From Capnocytophaga gingivalis ATCC 33624 (lineage in GTDB: Bacteria; Bacteroidota; Bacteroidia; Flavobacteriales; Flavobacteriaceae), in assembly GCF_000174755.1 (NCBI RefSeq), contig NZ_ACLQ01000010.1, forward strand, positions 171,005 to 235,004: 64,000 bases of DNA. Reading direction: 5' to 3'. The position numbers and the translations under genes are program-made. This document shows, in pieces, positions 15,091-22,488 of this stretch (its first letter is position 1; each line of letters opens with the position of its first letter). The notes below the pieces were generated by a model, which was given only the letters and a program-made list of their open reading frames with translations, did not search any database and was not told the DNA's origin.

Positions 15091-15321
15091 TTAAGCCTTT
15101 TTAGAATTAGAGGAGGCAAGAGCGTAACCAGCCACAAAAGCTATGGCTACATGCCACCATTTCAGTTTATAATTAATTGTTTGTTGTTCGTTTTCTTCTT
15201 TTTGGCTCCGCTGAGGCACCGCAATATAAATTACTTTTGGTGGCTCTTGGGGCGCTGGTATGTCTACTTTTTCCACTTTCTTTGCGGGGGTAGGCCTTGG
15301 CATACATGGGTGCATAATCAT
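15091..15321 (-). CDS. Small tail-anchored protein (76 aa)
   Basis: A Pro/Lys-rich N-terminal part (PAPQEPPKVIYIAVPQRSQ) and one C-terminal membrane helix (WWHVAIAFVAGYALASS) ending in SKKA. It shares the helix-plus-lysine ending with several proteins of this block. 2 bp separate it from the next gene. Unknown function. Confidence 0.6.
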   Translation of the reverse strand: MIMHPCMPRPTPAKKVEKVDIPAPQEPPKVIYIAVPQRSQKEENEQQTINYKLKWWHVAIAFVAGYALASSNSKKA

Positions 15322-15332
15322 TCGTTTTTGGG

Positions 15333-16694
15333 TTATAGCTGTGGCAAATAGCGAATACCTGTATTAAAGTTGAACAAGTCATTAACCCCTTTGTTCACTA
15401 ATAGTACATGGTTCGTACGTGCCTTGGTCTCATAGTACAATAGCTTTTCCATTAGGTTTGGCTGTAACATATTACTACGCTGGGTTAGCTCTTTGCCTGT
15501 GGTCATTGTCTTGAGGTCTACCCCTATAGAGAATGGGCGCTTTTCCTTTTCTAAGAGGGCGAGCCCTTCTTGTATCTCAGCGTCCGAAAGCTCTGGTACT
15601 TGCAAAATCTCTGTAGAAGGAATGGAAAACCTACTGAGACGCTCTTCAAAAGTTCCCTGTAGGGACTGCTTCTTAAAGCGTGCGTAATAGTCACATACAG
15701 GCGATGTTGTTTGTCCTCCTCCTATGAGTACCTTTCCTCCGAAAGCGGGGTCGCCTTCGCGCCCTGATGGGTCAAAATTCAATGAAATATTCTTAGCAAA
15801 GAAATTCCAAAAGCGCGCAATCACACATTCCTCAGAGAGTGTATAAAAATCCTTCTTGGAGAACACAAAGTAATTGCTTACATTGCCGGCATTCTTTAGC
15901 GGTTGGTTATGTGCAATCTGTCTGTTATTGAGACAGAAGTAATGATAAAATATCACACTTAGTCGCTCCTGACGGGTCTGATAGGGATTATCACTGCCCA
16001 CTCCTGCCACAAAAGGTATTCGAGTACCTCCGCTGTTTATGGTGCTTAATCTCTCTGCCAAAGAGGTATCTATTCCTATAGAGTGATCAAAGCCAATAAA
16101 AGTAGAGGTCATCACGCCGCTTTCTGTTCTCTTCTTCTGAGCAAAGCGCATAGGCTCCACTGTTAGGGCATTGGTGCCATGAAAAGGTTTTGCCTTATAA
16201 AAATCTACAAACTCAGGGCGTGGGTAATACAATAGGTTCACCCCTTGGCCAATTCTATATAAAAAAGGAACAGAGAGCGCATAGGTCAAGCCATAGGCAA
16301 ACTCGCTTCGCATGACATTGTATACACTATTGACATTCCTGCCGTTCTGCTGAGGCGCATTGTCCGAAAAATTCTTTTTCCAATACCAAAAATGAAAATT
16401 GGCAAAAGAGGCTATCTGATTAGCAATACTCCAAAGAAGGGTAGTAGCTGCAATAGGCTTGAAGGCTCCTGCGGCTTTCATGGCCGATTCTACCCCTTGG
16501 GGGAGCCTTCCGGTGGCTAAGGCCTCGCGCTTGATACTCTCCAAGTCGCCAAAGCCTTTGCAACGCTCAAAGAAAGCCGCATTGTAGGAGTTCATCACTG
16601 TATGGACATTCTTAATAAGCGCCCGCAAGCGAGGGGTAAACTCATACTTTAGGTACTGAAAATCTCCTTGAAATTCTATATTTACATTAGCCAT
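15333..16694 (-). CDS. Hypothetical 453-residue structural candidate
   Basis: Mixed alpha/beta protein. A helical N-terminal third (LRALIKNVHTVMNSYNAAFF, Trp/Phe-rich 90-110) leads into a beta-rich remainder with SGVMTSTFIGFDHSIGIDTS and GGTRIPFVAGVGSDNPYQ. There is no signal peptide. It overlaps the upstream 588-residue gene by 8 bp. By size it could be a double jelly-roll capsid protein or a virion membrane/vertex protein. No family recognised. Confidence 0.65.
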   Translation of the reverse strand: MANVNIEFQGDFQYLKYEFTPRLRALIKNVHTVMNSYNAAFFERCKGFGDLESIKREALATGRLPQGVESAMKAAGAFKPIAATTLLWSIANQIASFANFHFWYWKKNFSDNAPQQNGRNVNSVYNVMRSEFAYGLTYALSVPFLYRIGQGVNLLYYPRPEFVDFYKAKPFHGTNALTVEPMRFAQKKRTESGVMTSTFIGFDHSIGIDTSLAERLSTINSGGTRIPFVAGVGSDNPYQTRQERLSVIFYHYFCLNNRQIAHNQPLKNAGNVSNYFVFSKKDFYTLSEECVIARFWNFFAKNISLNFDPSGREGDPAFGGKVLIGGGQTTSPVCDYYARFKKQSLQGTFEERLSRFSIPSTEILQVPELSDAEIQEGLALLEKEKRPFSIGVDLKTMTTGKELTQRSNMLQPNLMEKLLYYETKARTNHVLLVNKGVNDLFNFNTGIRYLPQL

Positions 16695-18453
16695 TTTCTT
16701 TCTTTTTAGGTTGTTGATCCTTCAACATATAATAGCCAGTTCCTATGGCCAAGATCCAAAGCCACCAGAGGCTTTTTTTCTTAGGCGCTTGTTTCTGTGG
16801 GGTCTTATTCTCCGCCTGTAACGTATTGGCAGGCGCTGAGGGTTTCACAGGTGCGGGAGCTGAGGGCGTATTCGGCGCGGGCTGTGGCTTGGGCTGCTCA
16901 GGTGTGGCATTAGGCGCAAGCGGAGCAGGTGCCGGAGCTGGCGGCGTGGCCTTCGGTACAGGCGCTTTTACACGCTCATCGGTGTAGCCATTAGGGACTT
17001 CCACTCCAGGAATTGGCCTGTTAGACCTCGTGTCTGTTTCCCCAATAGCGTTGGTAAAGGCAGAGGAGCGTTCGATTTTCTTTAGGTTGAAATCCTCGTC
17101 ATAGTCATTGAGGTTAATCCCAAACTTTTTCAGTGCATAGGCAGCTCCAGGAGAGCCCCCTCGGGCTACACTCTTACAGAATCCTGATCCAGGTTTTCCC
17201 TTATACTGCTTGTCATGGTGCGCCTTGGCGTCCTTGAGTACCTTAATCACATCTTGCGCGGTGGCATTCTGGTAAGGGGGTACTTTGTTGGCAAAGTCCT
17301 GTAATACCCTATCCATTCCCTGACATTTTTGGGAGAGGTAATCCCCTTCCGTTAGGTTTCTGTTCTGAGCCGCTTTAGGGTCAAACGGCATGTTCCAGTT
17401 ATAGCTATACTCTGCCTTGTCATAGGCAGGGGCTGTATTCATCCAGTTTTTGAACAAAAGGCGATCGGCTTCATCAGCCGTTAAGTATCCGTCAAGTTTT
17501 AGCGTCGAAATTTGTTGTTTTCCCAGTTCAAACAGCCCCTTTACTTCGTTGGGGTCATTAAGGACTTTTTCAAGAAAAGAGGCCTTAGGGGAGGCAGCGT
17601 CCTTGAAATCAGAAAAGGTAATACCTGCGCCTTCGTATTCAGGCTTACGCTTGAGCTTTATGGCTATCAGTTCAAAAGTAACATCGGTGAAAGGATCTTG
17701 TAAGTCTATAGGAGCCTGCCTTACTTTTAGATCATGGAGGTCTCCACTGAAAAGGCTATCTCCGAGATTTACAGGTATTTTTTGATATTCTATGTTATAT
17801 ACCCGTTCGTAAGTTTTTATTTTTCCTAAGAAATTACTTTTGAGAGCTTGTCCGAGGTCTCTTAGCTGATCCAAGTTTGCTTTGGTTTCCTTGCTGCTCC
17901 AATCTTTGCTTCTTTCCTTTAGGAAAACAGCCTCATAGATACAAAGTCCCTTTAGCGCTGTATTCATCATAGTTTGTACAGTCTCATCCAAAAAATGAGT
18001 AGAGGAAAGCATGGAGGCTAAACCTCCTCGGTGCTTAGGCCTTCCTTGTTCGTCTGTCTCTCCTGTTCTCTCTCCTAATACACTATACTCGTAATAATTG
18101 CTGATCTCATTCCAAGCACCCTCGGCACGATCCTTGTCCCAAGCGGATTTTTCATTGAACACTTTTAGTTCCACCAATACCCTAATGACTAAGGCAACAG
18201 CGGCCAGCACCCACCCTACAGGGTTCCATGCGTTGGAGAGCGCTCCTACAGTAATGAGCCCTACCACAAGGGCTGACATCTTTTCATGGACTGACATGGC
18301 CAGCTGGGCATGTTCTTGTAGATTGTTTTCATACTCCGCAAAAGTCATATTGATTACAGGGTCATAATCGGTATCCACAATCTCGGCCCTGCCAGGAGGG
18401 GCATTAAGTCCCTGTTGTTTTTCTTCTTGAGGAAATAAATGTACTCCCTTCAT
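16687..18453 (-). CDS. Large membrane protein with Pro/Ala stalk (588 aa)
   Basis: The N-terminus carries the GLNAPPG motif also seen in the 1223-residue protein. Two hydrophobic helices follow (ALVVGLITVGALSNAW and VGWVLAAVALVIRVLVELKV, ~60-100), then a large helical soluble domain, a Pro/Ala/Lys stalk (~500-555) and a C-terminal membrane helix (LWWLWILAIGTGYYML) with KKKENG. It may span or tether the virion membrane. No enzymatic motif seen. A 5-bp gap separates it from the gene upstream. Confidence 0.65.
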   Translation of the reverse strand: MKGVHLFPQEEKQQGLNAPPGRAEIVDTDYDPVINMTFAEYENNLQEHAQLAMSVHEKMSALVVGLITVGALSNAWNPVGWVLAAVALVIRVLVELKVFNEKSAWDKDRAEGAWNEISNYYEYSVLGERTGETDEQGRPKHRGGLASMLSSTHFLDETVQTMMNTALKGLCIYEAVFLKERSKDWSSKETKANLDQLRDLGQALKSNFLGKIKTYERVYNIEYQKIPVNLGDSLFSGDLHDLKVRQAPIDLQDPFTDVTFELIAIKLKRKPEYEGAGITFSDFKDAASPKASFLEKVLNDPNEVKGLFELGKQQISTLKLDGYLTADEADRLLFKNWMNTAPAYDKAEYSYNWNMPFDPKAAQNRNLTEGDYLSQKCQGMDRVLQDFANKVPPYQNATAQDVIKVLKDAKAHHDKQYKGKPGSGFCKSVARGGSPGAAYALKKFGINLNDYDEDFNLKKIERSSAFTNAIGETDTRSNRPIPGVEVPNGYTDERVKAPVPKATPPAPAPAPLAPNATPEQPKPQPAPNTPSAPAPVKPSAPANTLQAENKTPQKQAPKKKSLWWLWILAIGTGYYMLKDQQPKKKENG

Positions 18454-18458
18454 GGCTT

Positions 18459-18845
18459 TTATTTTTTGTTAGACATTATCACTATTGCCAAGATTCCTAA
18501 TAATCCCAAACCTCCTGCCACATACAGAATAGTATTATCTTTTGGTTTGTTAGGCTCATTGTAGTTATTTCCATTTGGATAATATCCTTGTGCTCGGCGT
18601 TCGGCGTCTGCTATTCGGCGCTCGTATTCCTCTTTTTCCATTCTCAATTTCTCAGCTTCTTGTCTCTTGCCTATTTCGGCCAAGCGCTCAGCTTCTTTTT
18701 CCAAAGCCGCACGATATTCGGCTTGTTGTCGGCGGATCACATCGGAATTGTCATTATAGACAGGAGGAGGAGCGGCATTGGTACGCCCAGAGCCATTTCC
18801 AAAATATTTTTTGTATCCTTCGTATAATGACCCTCCAAAATTCAA
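18459..18845 (-). CDS. Coiled-coil, tail-anchored protein (128 aa), start uncertain
   Basis: A long charged coiled coil (residues ~38-88, ALEKEAERLAEIGKRQEAEK) is followed by a C-terminal membrane helix (ILYVAGGLGLLGILAIVIMS) and NKK. The only start near the 5' end is TTG at 18845. The frame stays open upstream to about 18942 without an ATG, and that extra part (AGKSYEDGKFHKGIGTANKV) looks protein-like. Either an unusual start is used or the gene was once fused to the transglutaminase-like gene upstream. Confidence 0.6.
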   Translation of the reverse strand: MNFGGSLYEGYKKYFGNGSGRTNAAPPPVYNDNSDVIRRQQAEYRAALEKEAERLAEIGKRQEAEKLRMEKEEYERRIADAERRAQGYYPNGNNYNEPNKPKDNTILYVAGGLGLLGILAIVIMSNKK

Positions 18846-18900
18846 TAGGTCATTACCAACTTTATTGGCTGTGCCTATTCCCTTATGAAACTTTCCATCT

Positions 18901-19567
18901 TCATAACTTTTGCCGGCATTGCCGTCCGAGGTAGCTCGTTAGCCCCTTAGCGTGAGTAAATCCAAAAAGCGCATTCTGCGCGCCGTTAAGTCCTATATGT
19001 TTCATAGCTGTTACTATTTCGTCTGCTTTTTCGGAAAATAAGGTTTCTTGCATAGTAGGTATGGTGCCATCTATGACATAATACCCTTTGTGTAAATCAT
19101 TGTCGTTTCTGAGAGGCCGGCACCAATAAGTATACATGCGAATACTCGTCGGGGTATTGACTAAAAGGCTGCTTGATCTGCCTTACATAACTATTGTAAC
19201 CCATGGCTTTAAGTATTGCCCCTGCCAGTATGGTGTAGCTCTTGCAGTCAATGCCTGAAAAGCGTTGCGCCCACGAGCAGGCAGGAGAGCGCAACTGCTG
19301 TACTTCATCATCGGCTTTGTATTGGAAGTGATGGTACAGAAAGTTGTGCACATTCCTACAGGTAATGGCCAGAGTACGCCCTTTGAGCGCTTTGGCTATC
19401 TTATCACACTGAGAGTAATAGGTGTCAATAGTTGTTACTATCTGTCTTACAGAAAAGAACGTATCGCCATCGCCCAATACGGTACGCTTACAAGCCACTT
19501 TCGGGAATATATCCTGCGGATAGTCCGAACGTACTTTGCGGTGAAGCGCTTGGTTTATATTGGGCAT
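18901..19567 (-). CDS. Transglutaminase-like cysteine peptidase-fold protein, split by a +1 frameshift
   Basis: The first part (ATG 19567, 156 residues to a TGA near 19081) has SGIDCKSYTILAG with the candidate nucleophile Cys and EYSHVYLLVP with the His. The third catalytic residue, Asp in KGYYVIDGT, lies in the next frame, in an ORF ending at 18901. Skipping one base at the CAA-TGA-T junction gives SQKRQDLHKGYYVIDGT, a natural continuation of ~221 residues. An upstream ATG at 19648 lies before the -7 element and is not used. It is the first gene of the late block. Cause of the shift (programmed, mutation or sequence error) unknown. Confidence 0.6.
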
Positions 19568-19605
19568 AGGCGAAATGATTTTATTGTTACTTTGTTTATC
19601 AGCCA

Positions 19606-19613
19606 CAAAGATA
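19606..19613 (-). promoter_or_regulatory. Late promoter without a -33 element
   Basis: TATCTTTG on the minus strand (19613 to 19606) is a perfect -7 element ~40 bp before the first late start codon. No TTG lies 17-23 bp upstream. The 10-bp repeat array (19631-19680) occupies that region instead, which suggests dependence on an activator. Confidence 0.65.
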
Positions 19614-19630
19614 AAACAGCCCACAAGGAA

Positions 19631-19680
19631 AAAGGCAGGATTGGGCACTTTTGGGCAGGATTGGGAAGTCTTGGGCAGTC
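19631..19680. repeat. 10-bp helically phased repeat array upstream of the late promoter
   Basis: TTGGGCA, TTGGGCA, TTGGGAA and TTGGGCA start at 19641, 19651, 19661 and 19671, exactly 10 bp apart, with a partial unit (AAAGGCAGGA) at 19631. The array covers roughly -35 to -75 of the late promoter, so it is a good candidate operator for an activator bound on one face of the helix. Confidence 0.75.
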
Positions 19681-19720
19681 TTCGTGTTAATATATTCTTA
19701 ATTTTACAAAGGAAGGGGAC

Positions 19721-19756
19721 AAAAAAACCTCCCCTGCGTGTGCCGTGCAGAGGAGG
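19721..19756 (-). terminator. Terminator of the early block
   Basis: On the minus strand CCTCCTCTGC pairs with GCAGGGGAGG over 10 bp (one G-U), loop of 9, followed by T7. It lies 27 bp after the stop of the last early gene and is a near copy of the terminator at 2452-2486. Confidence 0.9.
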
Positions 19757-19783
19757 AAAATGTAAAAAAAAAATTGCCTGAGT

Positions 19784-19897
19784 TTATACGGTTTTATATC
19801 TAAAGGTATAGATAAGCCAGCCAAAGAGGTACAAACGTTCCTCGGTATAGAGGAGCTCGCCGCTGGGGCTTATGTAGTGACATTTCTTTGTTCTCAT
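19784..19897 (-). CDS. Small protein (37 aa), last gene of the early block
   Basis: ATG at 19897 to TAA at 19784, starting 5 bp after the upstream gene and stopping just before a strong terminator. It begins MRTKKCHYISPSGELLYTEE and ends with a Trp/Leu/Tyr-rich stretch and RYKTV. No family recognised; the operon position argues that it is translated. Confidence 0.5.
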   Translation of the reverse strand: MRTKKCHYISPSGELLYTEERLYLFGWLIYTFRYKTV

Positions 19898-19901
19898 GAT
19901 T

Positions 19902-20162
19902 TTAGTTTTTTAAAGGTACAACAGCAAATTCATCACCTGCTAAGGCGTTTAAAAGTTCTTCCTTGGAGGAAAAAAGCTCTTTTTCATTAATATCTTTTAG
20001 TACAAAAAACTTATTGAAAACATTATAATGAATTTGAATAAGATTCTTTTTTCCTAAATCAACAACTTGAAGGTGTATTTCTCTTATTTTTACTTCTATT
20101 ATATTTCCGCAATATACATAAAACACACGTTGTCCTACAAAATATAATGTTCTCAAGTCCAT
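19902..20162 (-). CDS. Hypothetical beta-rich protein (86 aa)
   Basis: Beta-rich, opening with MDLRTLYFVGQRVFYVYCGN, then a short helical end (KELFSSKEELLNALAGDEF). The pattern suits a small SH3/Tudor-like barrel, but no family is recognised. It starts 5 bp after the upstream gene. Confidence 0.55.
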   Translation of the reverse strand: MDLRTLYFVGQRVFYVYCGNIIEVKIREIHLQVVDLGKKNLIQIHYNVFNKFFVLKDINEKELFSSKEELLNALAGDEFAVVPLKN

Positions 20163-20166
20163 AGCT

Positions 20167-20445
20167 TTATAATTTAGGGTTCGTGAAATAGGGATTAAGT
20201 ACCTCGGAAAGTCCGTTTAGGTAGTCATAGGCTTGTAGCACTTCCTCGGAGAGTTCACCAGAGGCTGTGTCGCAATAGCGCAGGTGCAGGCGGGTAGTTT
20301 CGTAGATCAGCATACGCATATAGCGGGTAAATTCCTGTACGTGGATCTCCTCGGCGAAGAATTGATTGACCGCTTCCACATCAAAGCAGTAAGTGCTGGG
20401 GCTACTGTTATTCACCACAGCGGGGTTGGTTTCTTGTTTCAACAT
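20167..20445 (-). CDS. Hypothetical helical protein (92 aa) behind a structured leader
   Basis: I choose ATG 20445 (MLKQETNPAVVN) rather than 20517, because the upstream ATG lies within a hairpin-forming leader and codes for a poor-looking extension. The protein is helical (FAEEIHVQEFTRYMRMLIYE ... LNGLSEVLNPYF), without membrane segments. The first codons after the start repeat a 12-nt sequence found at the 5' end of the leader. Function unknown. Confidence 0.55.
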   Translation of the reverse strand: MLKQETNPAVVNNSSPSTYCFDVEAVNQFFAEEIHVQEFTRYMRMLIYETTRLHLRYCDTASGELSEEVLQAYDYLNGLSEVLNPYFTNPKL

Positions 20446-20609
20446 AGTATATAAAAATAAGGTATCCGTGAGTGGGTGCTGTTGAAACAAGAGCTTACGC
20501 TTTTTGCTGTATAGCATTACGGCTATACGACACCTTCACGGATATATCGTAAATAATATATTTTGCAACTTTAAACAAGTGTTGCTCTTGTTTCAACGTT
20601 GCAAAGGTA
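20431..20609 (-). promoter_or_regulatory. Promoter and leader with mutually exclusive hairpins
   Basis: TTG (20631-20629), 19 bp and TACCTTTG (20609-20602) form a consensus promoter. The RNA would begin near 20596 with GTTGAAACAAGAGC (20597-20584). Its exact complement lies at 20494-20481. The first 12 nt of that sequence occur again at the start codon (20443-20432). The complement can pair with the 5' end (14 bp) or with the start codon region (12 bp), not both. Two more stems (TATCCGTGA/TCACGGATA and GTATAGC/GCTATAC) lie between. Confidence 0.65.
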
Positions 20610-20696
20610 CAACTAATTTTGGAATAAACAAGGGAAAAACAAAAAAACTTTCACGTGAGGGATGAAAGTTTTTGTAAAATATTGTGTATGAATGAT

Positions 20697-21083
20697 TTAT
20701 TCTTCTTTGTATAAGGTAATTCCTTTTATCAGTTTAAAGTGTTTGAGATTGTGGGTATATACAGGGAGGTCATAATATACCCCTGTTGCTCCTATCAAAA
20801 TATCAGGCATATCAAGGCTGTTATCTTTCTTAGAAATTTCAATAGAAAGCTCGGAAATACCCTTGTTGAGGTGTAGCATTTTCAACTCGTCCAAGAATTT
20901 TTTTATTTCTTTTCTGTCCTCACGAGTGAATTTTTGATAACTACTAAGCCAATGTATGATTTCTATATATACTATAGGGGTGATATAGATGTTTTTCATA
21001 CCTCCCAGTAGGTTTATTTGCCTTAGTACTAAGGGATCTTTAAAAAGATATTTGCCAATGATATTTGTATCACAAATTACCAT
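20697..21083 (-). CDS. PIN-domain toxin (VapC-like), 128 aa
   Basis: MVICDTNIIGKYLF with Asp5, a conserved Glu in TPIVYIEIIHW (about residue 41), and DMPDILIGATG with Asp residues near 91-94 form the acidic metal-binding site of PIN ribonucleases. The C-terminal YTHNLKHFKLI is also typical. It overlaps the upstream antitoxin gene by 14 bp. Expected activity: site-specific cleavage of tRNA or other RNA when released from the antitoxin. Confidence 0.85.
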   Translation of the reverse strand: MVICDTNIIGKYLFKDPLVLRQINLLGGMKNIYITPIVYIEIIHWLSSYQKFTREDRKEIKKFLDELKMLHLNKGISELSIEISKKDNSLDMPDILIGATGVYYDLPVYTHNLKHFKLIKGITLYKEE

Positions 21084-21273
21084 ATAATTCTTTTCGGTTA
21101 AAAGGTTTAATATCGTACTTGCTAATAATGTCTTGAGCTCTTTTACCTAACTCATCTATTGTTTTCTTTTTAGTAGTTGTAGCTGTTTTCTTTTGGGTAG
21201 CTACTCTTTTTAGCCCTTGTGAAACGGCAGGTTTCCTCATGGCTGTTCTTGGGCGTGTTAATGTTGCTGGCAT
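21070..21273 (-). CDS. Antitoxin of the PIN toxin (67 aa)
   Basis: Start chosen at ATG 21273 (MPATLTRPRTAMRKPA); an upstream TTG falls within the -7 element. The N-terminal half is strongly basic (Arg, Lys, Thr), fit for DNA binding. The C-terminus (IDELGKRAQDIISKYDIKPF) is the helical toxin-binding type. It overlaps the toxin gene, the usual layout of a type II pair. No precise antitoxin family recognised. Confidence 0.7.
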   Translation of the reverse strand: MPATLTRPRTAMRKPAVSQGLKRVATQKKTATTTKKKTIDELGKRAQDIISKYDIKPFNRKELYGNL

Positions 21274-21291
21274 AAGATTCTTATTTGGGTA

Positions 21292-21299
21292 CAAAGATA
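21292..21299 (-). promoter_or_regulatory. Promoter of the toxin-antitoxin pair
   Basis: TATCTTTG on the minus strand, with TTG 22 bp upstream (21324-21322). Transcription would start ~12 bases before the antitoxin ATG at 21273, giving a very short leader. The gap to the next gene (21300-21423) holds a TTGTCT/AGACAA hairpin near 21392-21410. Confidence 0.6.
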
Positions 21300-21423
21300 C
21301 AAATTATTTTTATTCAAAGCACAAAAATTATACCAAAGCGAAATAGTTGTTAATAGGTATTGCAATAGTGGGTAATAGTTATTTATCGTGTGTTGTCTGT
21401 TTAGACAATACACCTTTTAGCGG

Positions 21424-21675
21424 TTACACTTTTAGGTTTCTTGTCTTTATCTCGTTTTGGAGTTCCTCCGAGAGGGTGTAGCCATTGGGCAAGCCGTAGA
21501 GTTCAACAAAGGTCAGGAACTCCTGACGGCTCACGTTCTTACAGTAGGCGTTGGCTTTAGGTCTGTACTGCTGGATAATATCGTTGATATAGGCACGTAT
21601 GTTCTTCTCACTGTACTGGGAGAGGTACAGGGAGAAGAGATCCTTTTTTGTTTTTATGGGTTTGAGAATTTTCAT
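21424..21675 (-). CDS. Hypothetical protein (83 aa)
   Basis: A helical, basic protein beginning MKILKPIKTKKDLFSLYLSQ. Its start is 8 bp after the upstream gene. Found in the early block beside YopX-family and methyltransferase genes. No family recognised. Confidence 0.6.
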   Translation of the reverse strand: MKILKPIKTKKDLFSLYLSQYSEKNIRAYINDIIQQYRPKANAYCKNVSRQEFLTFVELYGLPNGYTLSEELQNEIKTRNLKV

Positions 21676-21683
21676 TTAGTTGT

Positions 21684-21938
21684 TTAGTTTTGAGCGTGCA
21701 AGTTACTCATTTTCTTGTAAATATGCAAATAAATTTCGTATATTTTTAGCTGAGCTTCTTCATTGGTATAATACTCTTTGCCGCGCTGAATCTTGCCGTG
21801 ATCGTTCACCTCAACGTATAGCGTATTGATACGGTTAGGAATTGCCCCAGCATAGACAAACACTCCATGATCAACGCAAAAGCGGTGAGCATCAAGGTAA
21901 AGTTGCATATTGCGGTTAAACTCCGCTCTACTTAGCAT
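21684..21938 (-). CDS. Hypothetical protein (84 aa)
   Basis: Start chosen at ATG 21938 (MLSRAEFNRNMQLYLD), overlapping the YopX gene end by 11 bp; an upstream in-frame ATG at 21992 would overlap far more. Mixed helix and strand (YVEVNDHGKIQRGKEYYTN). No family recognised. Confidence 0.55.
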   Translation of the reverse strand: MLSRAEFNRNMQLYLDAHRFCVDHGVFVYAGAIPNRINTLYVEVNDHGKIQRGKEYYTNEEAQLKIYEIYLHIYKKMSNLHAQN

Positions 21939-22317
21939 ATTGGTTAAATATTTCTGGGTTATCGTACCTATTGCCAATGACCTCAATATCATTCTTAAAA
22001 CGCTCCCACCAACTGAAAGAGAATTGATATAGATTGTAAAGAAAAGGATCGTTCCAATCCTCCAAATGAGCCAAGCAAAAGCCCATTACGTCCTCGTTGT
22101 AGCATACCAAGCGTATTTTGTACCCCTCAGATAGATTGATTTTCAGAAAATCCCCCTCGTAGATTTCTACCCCATGGCAGTCATGTAGGCCTGTGAACTG
22201 GGTGAGGGTGTCCCTGTCAAAATCTGTAGGATCAGAGACAGAGAAAGGAACTAAAGGAGCTAAGTTATATATCCACTCCCCGTTTTTTGTTTTAGCACGG
22301 AATTTTATGGTTTTCAT
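21928..22317 (-). CDS. YopX-family phage protein (129 aa)
   Basis: MKTIKFRAKTKNGEWIYN, LTQFTGLHDCHGVEIYEGDF and IEVIGNRYDNPE are the hallmark segments of the YopX family, which is widespread in prophages and integrative elements. The biochemical function is unknown. It lies 3 bp after the 55-residue gene. Confidence 0.85.
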   Translation of the reverse strand: MKTIKFRAKTKNGEWIYNLAPLVPFSVSDPTDFDRDTLTQFTGLHDCHGVEIYEGDFLKINLSEGYKIRLVCYNEDVMGFCLAHLEDWNDPFLYNLYQFSFSWWERFKNDIEVIGNRYDNPEIFNQYAK

Positions 22318-22320
22318 GTT

Positions 22321-22488
22321 CTATATTTTTTCTAAATTGTTTACATTTACTACAACTGTAGATCCACAAACTTCCACATTGTAACTTAGAGATTCATAAC
22401 TAATGTAAGCAATACTAATAATTATACCCTCCATATTCAATCTGGTTAGTCTTACTTTATCGCCTCTCTTAAAGTAAATTTCTTTCAT
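22321..22488 (-). CDS. Small beta-rich protein (55 aa) coupled to the methyltransferase
   Basis: The ATG at 22488 overlaps the methyltransferase stop as ATGA, so translation is probably coupled. MKEIYFKRGDKVRLTRLNME ... VEVCGSTVVVNVNNLEKI looks like a small SH3/KOW-type barrel. The product ends 3 bp before the YopX gene. Unknown function. Confidence 0.55.
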   Translation of the reverse strand: MKEIYFKRGDKVRLTRLNMEGIIISIAYISYESLSYNVEVCGSTVVVNVNNLEKI

